DNA of 35,075 nt from Treponema sp. (lineage in GTDB: Bacteria; Spirochaetota; Spirochaetia; Treponematales; Treponemataceae), in the NCBI GenBank assembly GCA_016296655.1, contig JAEDIW010000030.1:1-35075 (forward strand). Direction: 5' to 3'. Of the stretch, positions 24,547-32,605 are shown piece after piece; positions within the stretch are counted from its first letter, which is position 1; each line of letters begins with the position of its first letter. A program made the position numbers and the translations under genes. A model generated the notes under the pieces. The model was given only the letters and a program-made list of their open reading frames with translations. It did no database searches and was not told the origin of the DNA.

Positions 24547-24719
24547 TGAAAACTCCTGTAAAAAACCGCATCCAGCTTTAAAATTTTCAGGATTCGGCTT
24601 TTATGTGTTTCCTATAAAAGAAACTTTAAATTAATTTTTAAGTTGACTTAGAAAGTCACTTGTTAATAAACCTGCAACGCAGGCTAGTGATAAAAATCTG
24701 CATTCAGGCAAGATTTTTA
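24547..24719 (-). promoter_or_regulatory. Structured leader upstream of dctP
   Basis: The 397-base gap 24547-24943 has no gene. Its proximal part holds, in transcription order, TAAAAATCT/AGATTTTTA (24719-24691), the GCGTTGC hairpin (CCTGC-GTT-GCAGG, 24683-24671), AAGTGACTT/AAGTTGACTT with one bulge (24661-24640), and a terminator-like hairpin with one mismatch (24597-24566) and six T. The last T-run abuts the ribosome binding site ACAGGAG. Layout matches the dctQ and uxaC leaders. The distal part, 24750-24943, is AT-rich with no convincing terminator for the upstream gene. Confidence 0.6.
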
Positions 24720-24734
24720 ACTTTTTTCACGTTG

Positions 24735-24748
24735 TATTCCGTGGAATA
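24735..24748. promoter_or_regulatory. Perfect palindrome upstream of the dctP leader
   Basis: TATTCC-GT-GGAATA is a symmetric 14-base site about 190 bases before dctP and just before the first leader hairpin. It could be an operator. AraC-type regulators usually prefer direct repeats, so the binding protein need not be the adjacent response regulator. Confidence 0.35.
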
Positions 24749-24943
24749 TAGATTTATTTTAAGTTTGCTTTTCTGATATAGAAAGAGGGAAAATTTTGAA
24801 AGTGAATGGAATATTTTTAAAATTTTGCTAAAAAATGTAAAAAAAACGCATTTTCACTGTTGAAAAACAGGCAGACAGAAGAAGCTTGTTGCTGCACAAA
24901 AAAACGAAAAATCATCTTTCCGGCAGATTTTCTGAGATTTTTG

Positions 24944-26002
24944 CTATAGACTGGTACTTTTTTGACTGGGATTTTGCAGGAATTCTGTGGGAGAAACACC
25001 GAAATGTTTTTTGAATACTTTGGAAAAATAATTGTTGTCTGTAAAGCCGCTGTTTTTTGCTGATTCCTTTACGGATTTTCCAGAGTTCAGTTCGCTGACA
25101 GCATTTTTCAGGCGGATTTCTGTCAGATAGTCAACGAAAGTACAGCCTGCATATTTTTTGAACAGCTGCGGAAAGTAGCCTGTGTGAATTGAAAAAATAT
25201 GGCATAGCTTTTCAGTGTCCAGGTCTTCCATAAAATGCCGGGCGATGTAGGCGAAAATCAGGTTGAAAGTCCGCTCATATTTGTCTTTTCTGTCCTGAAT
25301 TGCGGCATTTACTGCGTTCAGACAGAACGATGCAAGCTGCTGTTCCAGTTCCATTAGGTTTTTGAACTCTGTCTGCGGAGGCTGTAGAAATGGAATCCTT
25401 TCACCGATAGAATAGTTTAGAAACATCAATAGTGTAGAAATTGATTCTGCAGCTTTTTCTGTGCGTCCGTAAGTTTCATAGACTTTTTCAAGAAGTTTCT
25501 GCTCGCATTCAAGAACATCCTGAATTTGTCCGTCTGTTATAGCATTGCGCAGATTTTCACCACTTTTTTGGATTTGCGTGTTGATTATAATCGTATTTTT
25601 TGAATTTTCAGGCTTTTGTTCATTGGAATCTTCGATTTTTTTCATGCACTTGTGTATGAGATTGTTTACAGCATCTTCGTCTATAGGTTTTACAAGATAG
25701 TCGGTAGCCATGAGTCGCAAAGCTTTTTGGGCAAAGTCAAAGCGCCCGAAGGCTGTAAGAAAAATGATTATTGCATCAGGGAGAAACTTGCGGATTTCTT
25801 CAGCAGCCTCAAGTCCGTTCATGACAGGCATCTGAATGTCAAGCACGATAATCTGCGGACGGCTTTCCCTTGCTTTTTCTACAGCTTCCCGTCCATTTCT
25901 TGCCTTGATGCAGGTAAATTCAAATTCTGTTTTTGAAACAAGAAATTCAAATGCATCGCATTCCAGTTCTTCATCGTCAGCAATTAAAATTGTCATGCTC
26001 AT
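24944..26002 (-). CDS. AraC-type response regulator (YesN-like)
   Basis: The 352-residue protein is a two-domain transcription regulator. The N-terminal receiver domain spans about 1-125, with acidic D9/D10, phospho-acceptor D55 in VLDIQMPVMNG, a threonine in FLTAFG and lysine in YLVKPID. A linker region follows. The C-terminal AraC helix-turn-helix pair is at about 250-352 (DTEKLCHIFSIHTGYFPQLFKKYAGCTFVDYLTEIRL, then NYFSKVFKKHFGVSPTEF). The start overlaps the upstream kinase gene by 26 bases, and GGAGG precedes ATG 26002. YesN-type regulators commonly control neighbouring sugar transport genes, so dctP-dctQ-dctM-uxaC is the likely target. Confidence 0.92.
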   Translation of the reverse strand: MSMTILIADDEELECDAFEFLVSKTEFEFTCIKARNGREAVEKARESRPQIIVLDIQMPVMNGLEAAEEIRKFLPDAIIIFLTAFGRFDFAQKALRLMATDYLVKPIDEDAVNNLIHKCMKKIEDSNEQKPENSKNTIIINTQIQKSGENLRNAITDGQIQDVLECEQKLLEKVYETYGRTEKAAESISTLLMFLNYSIGERIPFLQPPQTEFKNLMELEQQLASFCLNAVNAAIQDRKDKYERTFNLIFAYIARHFMEDLDTEKLCHIFSIHTGYFPQLFKKYAGCTFVDYLTEIRLKNAVSELNSGKSVKESAKNSGFTDNNYFSKVFKKHFGVSPTEFLQNPSQKSTSL

Positions 26003-27536
26003 CTTTTTCCTCCATTCTGTTTTCTATGGCGTCAGAATCGGAATATGCTTCAAATTCTATTGAAATTAAAGTTCCGCCATCTTCTGAAATGCGTCTGAAA
26101 CTGATTTGTGCATCTTTATAAAACATTTTGATGCGTTTTATAACATTTGAGATGCCAATGTGCTTTTTTTTGTCTGAATTTTCTGGCTTTTGAATATTGT
26201 ATACCATGAAATCTTCAGAAATTCCACATCCGTCGTCTTGAATTTCAATTTGAATTTTATGCTCATAGCTTTGCTTTACTGTAATACGCACTGCTCCACC
26301 GTTTTCTTTTGGTTCAATGCCATGTATTACGGCATTTTCTACAAGCGGTTCAATTGTGAACGGTGGAATTTTTATTTTTTCCAGATTTTTGGGGCAGTCG
26401 ACTGAGTAGGAAAGCCGCTGACCAAAGCGTGCTTTTTGAATTTCCAGATACCTGGTTACAAAGGAAAGTTCGTCAAAGATAGAAGTTTCATTTTTAAACT
26501 CAAGACTGTACCTGAAAAGTGAGGCCAGACTGTTTATAAGTTTTACGGTTTGTCCTGCTCTTTCAAATAATGCTGTATGAGAAGTGACATTCAGCGCATT
26601 GAACAGAAAATGTGGATTTATCTGTGCCTGAAGTGCACGGTAGCGGGCGGCCTCAAGTTCCCGTGTAATGCGTTCGTGTTCAAGTTCCTGGGTATGAACT
26701 TTTTTTTCAAGTTCCATGCGTTCCCTTATGGAATCTTTCATTATGTTGATTTTATCACGCAGGTGAATTAATTCTCTTGGTCCGTAAAGCTTCAGCGGTT
26801 CAGTCGAAAAGTGGGTGTTTGTTATATTTTCTGCTTCCTGCAGCATTTCCTGAATGTTTTTGCCAAGCGTTTTTGTGATTTGCAGAGTGGAAAAAATGGA
26901 AATTATTATTATCAGGGAAAAAATACAGATTGAAGCTCTTTTAAATACTTCTGTCAGATAGATGTTTTTGATCAAGGCACTGACATCATTTTTTACGGCT
27001 GCCGTAAGGTACAGGTTTGACGAATAATTTTCTATATACGAAAAAACTTTGATAATCTGATAGTATTTTTTGTACGATTCTGTGTCTATTGAGAAGTTAT
27101 CGTTTAGCAGCTCATTGCAGGTTTTGTTGATAAACTCAAGCCCAAATATTATTCCTCTGTTAAGAAAATATTTTTGCGGACTTCTGTCATAGTTTGACTC
27201 AAGCTGTGCAGCTGTTTTCATAGCCTGATTTCTTATGCTGTACGTGTTTTCCCACAGTGCTGTGAGCTGCGCTTCATCTTCTGCTGTAAGTGGATTTACT
27301 GATTTTTCCCTGTATTCATTGAAAAAAAGCGTGAACTGATATTCAGCATTTTTTATTTCTGTGGAAAGCTGATTCAACAGAATGTACTGCTGAATCCTGT
27401 CCTGCATATCGTAAATGATTTTGTACAGACCCGCAAAAAAAACGAGTATAACGGTCATGACTATCACTATTGTGCCTAAATTAAATGAGAGCAGAATTGT
27501 GCGGAATCCCGGATAATGTCGTGACCGTTTTTTCAT
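25977..27536 (-). CDS. Sensor histidine kinase (YesM-like)
   Basis: The 519-residue membrane sensor has a first helix near 17-40 (LGTIVIVMTVILVFFAGLY). An extracytoplasmic, helical sensing region follows to about 195, then a second helix (ASICIFSLIIIISIFSTLQI), a HAMP-like region and a coiled coil (MELEKKVHTQELEHERITRELEAARYRALQAQ). The His_kinase domain carries QINPHFLFNALN with H309. The ATPase part has LVENAVIHGI, DDGCGIS and GISNV. It presumably phosphorylates the overlapping response regulator. No ribosome binding site is visible before ATG 27536; instead a hairpin sits four bases upstream. Confidence 0.92.
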   Translation of the reverse strand: MKKRSRHYPGFRTILLSFNLGTIVIVMTVILVFFAGLYKIIYDMQDRIQQYILLNQLSTEIKNAEYQFTLFFNEYREKSVNPLTAEDEAQLTALWENTYSIRNQAMKTAAQLESNYDRSPQKYFLNRGIIFGLEFINKTCNELLNDNFSIDTESYKKYYQIIKVFSYIENYSSNLYLTAAVKNDVSALIKNIYLTEVFKRASICIFSLIIIISIFSTLQITKTLGKNIQEMLQEAENITNTHFSTEPLKLYGPRELIHLRDKINIMKDSIRERMELEKKVHTQELEHERITRELEAARYRALQAQINPHFLFNALNVTSHTALFERAGQTVKLINSLASLFRYSLEFKNETSIFDELSFVTRYLEIQKARFGQRLSYSVDCPKNLEKIKIPPFTIEPLVENAVIHGIEPKENGGAVRITVKQSYEHKIQIEIQDDGCGISEDFMVYNIQKPENSDKKKHIGISNVIKRIKMFYKDAQISFRRISEDGGTLISIEFEAYSDSDAIENRMEEKDEHDNFNC

Positions 27537-27539
27537 CTG

Positions 27540-27580
27540 GCAGAAAATTTCTATACGCTGCTATAGCTGCTATTTTCTGC
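27540..27580 (-). promoter_or_regulatory. Hairpin bridging the BI-1 stop and kinase start
   Basis: GCAGAAAAT (27580-27572 on the minus strand) pairs perfectly with ATTTTCTGC (27548-27540) across 23 bases. It begins in the last codons of the BI-1 gene, includes its stop, and ends just before the kinase ATG, where a ribosome binding site would be expected. It could limit kinase translation. Confidence 0.5.
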
Positions 27581-28265
27581 GGCCAAAAAGGCGGAGCAGA
27601 GCAAGGAACATGTTGATGAAGTCGAGGTAAAGTTCCAGGGCACCGATTAATGCAGCTTTTTTGAACATTTCGCTACCGTCAGAACGTGCAGAAACAGCGA
27701 GCATCTTCTGTGAATCGTATGCTGTAAGACCTGTAAAAATTACGACTGTTGCAATTGAAATAATCCAGTTAAGGCCGTCAGAGCGGATGAACATATTCAG
27801 GACAGATGCAATTATGATTCCCAAAAGAGCCATCATAAGGTATTTACCTGCAGAATTCAGACTTGATTTTGTTGTAAGACCATACAAACTCATCAAGGCA
27901 AACATTACAGCTGTGGTTATAAAGACCGAAGCAATTGAACTGCCTGAATAAACAAAGAAAATTGTAGAAAGCGTAATTCCGTTCAAAACTGAATAGGCAA
28001 CAAATCCTAAAATTGCAGTTTGCAGTGAAATTTTTCGGATTGATGCGGAAAGCCACCATACCAGTGCAATTTCACCGATTGCAAGAATAAAATAATTGAA
28101 TGAATTTCCAAACAAGAATCTCAGTACGACAGGGTTTGAAGCTGTAAAAAATGCTGACAAAGCACTTATGCCTAGAGCTGCAGCCATCCATCCGTAAACT
28201 CCTGTTAAAAACTGCTGTTGTGCATTGTAAATTTTTCGTTCAACTGAAAGATTTCTTTCGTCCAT
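27570..28265 (-). CDS. Bax inhibitor-1 / YccA family membrane protein
   Basis: The 231-residue protein has seven hydrophobic helices in the pattern of the BI-1 (TMBIM) family, whose bacterial members include pH-sensitive calcium leak channels. Recognisable parts are FLTGVYGWMAAALGISALSAFF near the start, SVLNGITLSTIFFVY in the middle, and FTGLTAYDSQKM. The C-terminal GALELYLDFINMFLALLRLFGRRK is typical of the YbhL/YccA group. The physiological role in this organism is unknown. The gene is 33 bases upstream of the kinase and may share its transcript. AGGAGG lies before the ATG. Confidence 0.9.
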   Translation of the reverse strand: MDERNLSVERKIYNAQQQFLTGVYGWMAAALGISALSAFFTASNPVVLRFLFGNSFNYFILAIGEIALVWWLSASIRKISLQTAILGFVAYSVLNGITLSTIFFVYSGSSIASVFITTAVMFALMSLYGLTTKSSLNSAGKYLMMALLGIIIASVLNMFIRSDGLNWIISIATVVIFTGLTAYDSQKMLAVSARSDGSEMFKKAALIGALELYLDFINMFLALLRLFGRRK

Positions 28266-28321
28266 AAATAAAGCCTCCTGAAAAAATATGACAATAAAAC
28301 ATTTCTTATATGTTATTATAT

Positions 28322-28349
28322 ATTATAATATATAGCTAAAGACTGTTAA
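28322..28349 (-). promoter_or_regulatory. Candidate promoter of the BI-1 gene
   Basis: On the minus strand TTAACA (28349-28344) is followed after 16 bases by TATAAT (28327-28322). It lies in the very AT-rich divergent intergenic region before BI-1, so chance matches are possible. Confidence 0.45.
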
Positions 28350-28395
28350 TGGACAGTAAAAAAGACTTAAAAAAAATGAATTCACGAGGAAAATG

Positions 28396-29538
28396 ATGGC
28401 TTTTCATGAAGAAACCATTCAATCTGGAGAAGAAAAATTTATGAATCAGCTGCATGAATCCCGCCTTGAGCGTGTAATGTCCGCAATGAAAGACAGCAGG
28501 TTGACAGGTCTTGTTATCAGCGATCCTCAAAGCATCTGGTATTTGACAGGCATTTTCAATGAGCCTTATGAAAGGCTTTTTGTCCTTTATCTTTCAGCAG
28601 ATGGAAATCATGTTTTATTTTGGAATAAGCTTTTTAATATACGTCAGAAAATGTTTCCTGAAGTATGTGTCTGTGATGCCGATGACGGCATAAGGCTGCT
28701 GGCTGAAAAAACTGCAAAAACAGGCAGAGTTGGAATTGACAAGAGTTGGGCTGCCCGTTTCCTTATTCCTCTGATGAAAAGAAACAGTCAGGCGGAATAT
28801 GTTTTGGGGTCTGCCTGTGTTGATGCTGCAAGGGCCTGTAAGGATAGTGTCGAGCAGGTTTTTATGCGTGAAGCTTCTATAATAAATGATGAGTGCATGC
28901 AGTTTGCCACTGGTTTTATAAGGGAAAAAATTACTGAAAAAGAAGTTGCCAGATACATTGACAGAAAATTCTGCGAGCTTGGTGCTCAGGGAAATTCTTT
29001 TGAGCCAATTGTTTCTTTTGGAAAAAATGCAGCAGATCCTCATCATGAATCTGATGATACGGTTATACAGGAAGGCGACTGTGTTTTAATTGACATTGGT
29101 TGCAAAAAAAACTATTACTGTTCTGACATGACCCGTACATACTTTTTTAAAAAAGAACCTTGCAAAAAATATGCTGAAATCCATGATATAGTCAGGGAAG
29201 CAAATGAAAAGGCAGAAAGTATTGTCAGACCTGGTATTCTGCTGAGGGAAATTGATGCAGCTGCACGCAGACATATTGCAGAGTCTGGTTATGGTGAATT
29301 TTTTACGCACAGGCTGGGGCATTTTATAGGTCTGTCAGAGCATGAACAGGGAGATGTAAGTTCTGCCAGTATAGATATAGCAAAACCTGGAATGATTTTT
29401 TCAATTGAACCAGGAATATATCTGCCTGGAAAATTCGGCGTGCGCATAGAAGATTTGGTGCTTGTAACTGAAGACGGATGTGAAGTTCTTAATAAAGTTG
29501 ATAAGCATTGGAAAGTAATTGGGGAACAGATTATATGA
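28396..29538 (+). CDS. Xaa-Pro aminopeptidase / M24B metallopeptidase
   Basis: This is a pita-bread metallopeptidase that removes N-terminal residues before proline or splits X-Pro dipeptides. It has an N-terminal creatinase domain (RLERVMSAMKDSRLTGLVISDPQSIWYLTGIF). The C-terminal M24 domain has the dimetal ligands: D in LIDIGCKKNYYCSDMTRTYFF (two aspartates), H in HRLGHFIGLSEHEQG, E in FSIEPGIY and E in GVRIEDLVLV. The product is about 380 residues. GAGGA at 28386-28390 is well spaced for ATG 28396; ATG 28393 is too close, and ATG 28441 (MNQLHESRLERV) would fit family length but has a distant ribosome binding site. It overlaps the next gene by four bases. Confidence 0.88.
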   Translation: MAFHEETIQSGEEKFMNQLHESRLERVMSAMKDSRLTGLVISDPQSIWYLTGIFNEPYERLFVLYLSADGNHVLFWNKLFNIRQKMFPEVCVCDADDGIRLLAEKTAKTGRVGIDKSWAARFLIPLMKRNSQAEYVLGSACVDAARACKDSVEQVFMREASIINDECMQFATGFIREKITEKEVARYIDRKFCELGAQGNSFEPIVSFGKNAADPHHESDDTVIQEGDCVLIDIGCKKNYYCSDMTRTYFFKKEPCKKYAEIHDIVREANEKAESIVRPGILLREIDAAARRHIAESGYGEFFTHRLGHFIGLSEHEQGDVSSASIDIAKPGMIFSIEPGIYLPGKFGVRIEDLVLVTEDGCEVLNKVDKHWKVIGEQII

Positions 29539-30677
29539 AGGATTCTTTTGATTTTCATTCATTTTGCCCTTTCAGGGTATGTCCGCTTGGTGCTCATATT
29601 GATCATCAGGGAGGACTTGTAACGGGTTTTGCACTTGATAAGGGCATAAATTTTGATTTTTCTGCTACGGAAGACGGTTCAATAGAAGTCCGTTCTCTAA
29701 ATTTTGACGGAATTGCAAAAGGTTCTGTTTTTGATTCCTTTGAAAAAAAAGTAAGCTGGCAGGATTTTCTTTTTGGAGCTGTAGAAACATTAAAGCTTGA
29801 ATATCCTGTAAAATACGGAATAGCAGGTGTCCTTGATGGTGTTTTTCTTGGCGGCGGGCTTTCTTCTTCTGCTGCGGTAATACTTACATATTTGCGGGCT
29901 TTCTGCAAGGTTAACGGTATTATCCTGACTCCGCCAGATTTGGTAAGGCTTGCAGTTTATGAAGAACGCAATTTTATTGGCGTAAATGTAGGAACTTTGG
30001 ATCAAAGCTGCGAAGTTTATTGCCGCAAAGACAATCTGCTGTTCCTTGATACACTGGATGCTTCTTCAAGGCTTTTGCCATTGAATCCTGCTATGAAACC
30101 ATTTGAAATTGCAGTTGTTGTTTCTGGAGTAGAGCGTAAACTTGCGTCCTCGGCATATAATACTAGAGTTGATGAATGTAAGGCTGCTTCTTACTTCCTC
30201 AAGGATATTTCAGGAATGGAATATGGTCGTTTTTCAGAAACAAAATTACGCGATGTCCCTTTTGAAATTTTTGAGCAGTATAAAGACAGACTACCTGTTC
30301 ACTGGCAGAAAAGAGCCGAACATTTTTACGGCGAAATGAACCGTGTAAAAAAAGGTGTAGAATTCTGGAAAAACGGTGATATGGAAATGTTTGGCAGGCA
30401 GATATTTGAATCGGGGGATTCTTCAATAAATATGTATGAAGCCGGATCTGAAGAACTGAAGTTTCTACATTCTCTCATGAAGCAAACCGACGGAATTTAT
30501 GGTTCTCGTTTCAGCGGAGCAGGCTTTAACGGTTGTGCAATGGCACTTGCAGATCCCGCAAAAAAAGAAGAAATTGAATTTAATTTGACAGAAAAATACC
30601 TGAAAAAATTTCCACACCTGAAAAACAGGTTTTCAGTTCAATTTTGCAAAACATCTGACGGAGTAGGCATATTATGA
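29535..30677 (+). CDS. GHMP sugar kinase, galacturonokinase-like
   Basis: This GHMP-family kinase would phosphorylate C1 of a sugar or sugar acid. The 380-residue protein has, in place of the galactokinase signature GRVNLIGEHTDY, the sequence FRVCPLGAHIDHQGG (13-27), close to YRICPLGAHIDHQGG of Arabidopsis galacturonokinase as I recall it. Other matches are GGGLSSSAAV (106-115), D156 in GTLDQS, KRAEHFYGEMNRVKKG and GIYGSRFSGAGFNGC. These favour galacturonate, or another uronate, over galactose. ATG 29535 overlaps the peptidase stop as ATGA, with GGGGAA spaced eight bases upstream; TTG 29508 is less likely. A nucleotidylyltransferase overlaps the end, fitting a kinase-pyrophosphorylase salvage route. 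Family is certain, substrate is inference. Confidence 0.85.
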   Translation: MKDSFDFHSFCPFRVCPLGAHIDHQGGLVTGFALDKGINFDFSATEDGSIEVRSLNFDGIAKGSVFDSFEKKVSWQDFLFGAVETLKLEYPVKYGIAGVLDGVFLGGGLSSSAAVILTYLRAFCKVNGIILTPPDLVRLAVYEERNFIGVNVGTLDQSCEVYCRKDNLLFLDTLDASSRLLPLNPAMKPFEIAVVVSGVERKLASSAYNTRVDECKAASYFLKDISGMEYGRFSETKLRDVPFEIFEQYKDRLPVHWQKRAEHFYGEMNRVKKGVEFWKNGDMEMFGRQIFESGDSSINMYEAGSEELKFLHSLMKQTDGIYGSRFSGAGFNGCAMALADPAKKEEIEFNLTEKYLKKFPHLKNRFSVQFCKTSDGVGIL

Positions 30678-31429
30678 AAGCATTGATTCTTGCAGCCGGC
30701 TATGCAACCAGGCTGTACCCCCTCACTGAAAATTTTCCAAAACCCCTGCTGAAAGTACAGCAAGTTTCAATTATCGACAGGCTTTTAAGCTCGCTGGAAG
30801 AAATTTCATTTATTGACGAATACATTGTTGTTAGCAACCACAAATTTTTCCAGCATTTTGTAAACTGGAAAAATGAAGCAGAACAGAAAAAACTGTATGA
30901 AAAAACAATTACACTTCTTGACGATGGTTCAATAGATAATGAACATCGGCTTGGAGCCGTTCAGGACATTGAATTTGCAATAGAAAAATGTTCAATAAAC
31001 GATGATTTGTTTGTCCTTGCAGGCGATAATGTTCTGGACTTTTCCCTTAAGCCATTTGCCGAATATCAGCAGCTGAAAAAAACTGCGGTAATTATGTGCC
31101 ATGAAGAAAAAAATGTAGAAAAGCTCAAGAAAACCGGCGTTGTAGAAATTGACGACCAGAATAAAGTCATTTCAATGGAAGAAAAACCTGAAAATCCTAA
31201 AAGTTTTTGGGCTGTTCCGCCTTTTTATATTTATCCAAAGGAGGAACTGTCCTGGATAAAAAAAGGCATTTGTGAAGGCTGTGGTACGGATGCGCCAGGC
31301 AGTTTTATAGCCTGGTACTGTAACAGCCGGTGTGTTTATGCATGGCCTATGCCGGGAAAGCGTTACGACGTAGGCGATTTGAAAAGTTATGAAGCAGTTC
31401 AATCCGCTGTTTTGAACAGCAAAAAATGA
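30674..31429 (+). CDS. Sugar-1-phosphate nucleotidylyltransferase
   Basis: The 251-residue protein has the nucleotidyltransferase start MKALILAAGYATRLYPLTENFPKPLLKV, with the pyrophosphorylase signature GYATRLYPL and lysine FPKPLL. VLAGDNVLDF carries the metal-binding aspartate, and EEKPENP follows. The end DVGDLKSYEAVQSA is typical of the family. It joins a sugar-1-phosphate to a nucleotide. The overlap with the kinase gene (ATGA) suggests the pair converts a uronic acid to a nucleotide sugar, perhaps UDP-galacturonate, but the nucleotide and sugar are not readable from motifs. It lacks the full RmlA length of about 290 and is closer to short NTP transferases. Confidence 0.82.
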   Translation: MKALILAAGYATRLYPLTENFPKPLLKVQQVSIIDRLLSSLEEISFIDEYIVVSNHKFFQHFVNWKNEAEQKKLYEKTITLLDDGSIDNEHRLGAVQDIEFAIEKCSINDDLFVLAGDNVLDFSLKPFAEYQQLKKTAVIMCHEEKNVEKLKKTGVVEIDDQNKVISMEEKPENPKSFWAVPPFYIYPKEELSWIKKGICEGCGTDAPGSFIAWYCNSRCVYAWPMPGKRYDVGDLKSYEAVQSAVLNSKK

Positions 31430-31452
31430 CTGTTAAAAATGACTGTCAAAAA

Positions 31453-31481
31453 TTGAACAACATATTTAACTGTGGTATAAT
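31453..31481 (+). promoter_or_regulatory. Promoter of pta
   Basis: TTGAAC (31453-31458), a 17-base spacer, and a perfect TATAAT (31476-31481) preceded by TGG, an extended -10. The start would be near 31488, about 28 bases before the pta ATG, with GAGAGG as ribosome binding site. Strong for this genome. Confidence 0.8.
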
Positions 31482-31515
31482 TTACAATCATTTTTATTCA
31501 TAGAGAGGCTATAAA

Positions 31516-32583
31516 ATGGATTTTGTAAAAGAACTCCGTGCAAAAGCAAAAGCAGCTGGAAAAACAATCGTTCTTTGCGAAGGTGAAGACAAACGCGTGG
31601 TAGAAGCTGCTTCCGTTGTAGTAAAAGAAGGAATTGCAAAAATTATTCTTCTTGGAAATGAAGAAAAAATCAAGGCATTCGGTTTTGATATGACAGGTGT
31701 TCAGATTATTGACCCAACAACAGATCCAAATGTAGATAAATATGCAGAGCTGCTTTTTAAGGCTCGCGAAGGAAAAGTAAACAAGAAAACAGGTCTTCCT
31801 GAATATGCAGATGTTGCAGCTGCAAAGGAATTCCTTTTGAAATTTGCAAGCAATACAGGAAAAGTTGAAGGAAAAGATAAGCTTGACAACACAATGTATG
31901 GAGCTCTTCTTTTGAAAGCTGGTGTAGCAGACGGATTTGTTTCAGGCGCATGCCATTCAACAGCAAATACACTGCGTCCTGGTATGCAGGTAATTAAAAC
32001 AGCTCCTGGAATTACAACAGTTTCATCATGCTTTATCATGGTTGCTCCAGAAGGTGGAAACAAATACCTTAAAGATGGTGTTTCTGTGTTTGGCGACTGT
32101 GCTATCAATATTGATCCAACAGAAGAACAGCTTGCTGATATTGCAATCGCTTCTGCTGATACAGCAAAAAAAATTGGTGGTCTTGATCCAAAAGTTGCAA
32201 TGCTTTCATTCTCAACAAAAGGTTCTGGCGCAGATCCAAAAAATGGCGACACAGTTGGTAAAGTTCAGCGTGCAACTGCAATTGCAAAAGAAAAAGCTCC
32301 AGAACTTGCTCTTGACGGCGAATTCCAGTTTGATGCAGCCATTGCACCAGAAGTTGGCGAACTAAAGGCTCCAGGTTCAGCTGTAGCAGGTCATGCAAAT
32401 GTATTTATTTTCCCAAATATCAATGCAGGAAACATCGGTTACAAAATTGCAGCCCGTATGGGTGGCTGGAAAGCAATCGGTCCTGTTTGTCAGGGCTTTG
32501 CAAAACCTTTGAATGACCTTTCTCGCGGATGCAACGTTGACGAAATCGTTGACACAGTTGCTGTAACTGCTTTGCAGGCATAG
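31516..32583 (+). CDS. pta: Phosphate acetyltransferase
   Basis: Pta converts acetyl-CoA and phosphate to acetyl phosphate and CoA, the step before acetate kinase yields ATP. The 355-residue protein matches the short Pta form without the DRTGG domain: DFVKELRAKAKAAGKTIVLCEGEDKRVVEAA, VADGFVSGACHSTANTLRPGMQVIKTAPG, SSCFIMVAPEG, MLSFSTKGSGADP, and NVFIFPNINAGNIGYKIAARMGG. Codon choice is cleaner and GC at third positions higher than in neighbours, which fits a highly expressed fermentation gene. It has its own strong promoter; ackA is not in the window. Confidence 0.95.
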   Translation: MDFVKELRAKAKAAGKTIVLCEGEDKRVVEAASVVVKEGIAKIILLGNEEKIKAFGFDMTGVQIIDPTTDPNVDKYAELLFKAREGKVNKKTGLPEYADVAAAKEFLLKFASNTGKVEGKDKLDNTMYGALLLKAGVADGFVSGACHSTANTLRPGMQVIKTAPGITTVSSCFIMVAPEGGNKYLKDGVSVFGDCAINIDPTEEQLADIAIASADTAKKIGGLDPKVAMLSFSTKGSGADPKNGDTVGKVQRATAIAKEKAPELALDGEFQFDAAIAPEVGELKAPGSAVAGHANVFIFPNINAGNIGYKIAARMGGWKAIGPVCQGFAKPLNDLSRGCNVDEIVDTVAVTALQA

Positions 32584-32605
32584 TTTTTAAGGGCATTTGG
32601 GAGGC

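Noticed and set aside
21190..24683. CRISPR array from the three GCGTTGC repeats
   Set aside because: The copies are over 1 kb apart with genes between them and differ in sequence; there is no regular spacing and no cas1.
31422..31447. A 13-base tandem duplication before the pta promoter
   Set aside because: Only two short AT-rich units overlapping a stop codon; probably replication slippage with no evident role.
31701..32252. A 183-codon minus-strand open frame inside pta
   Set aside because: Antisense to a clear phosphate acetyltransferase; no recognisable protein features.
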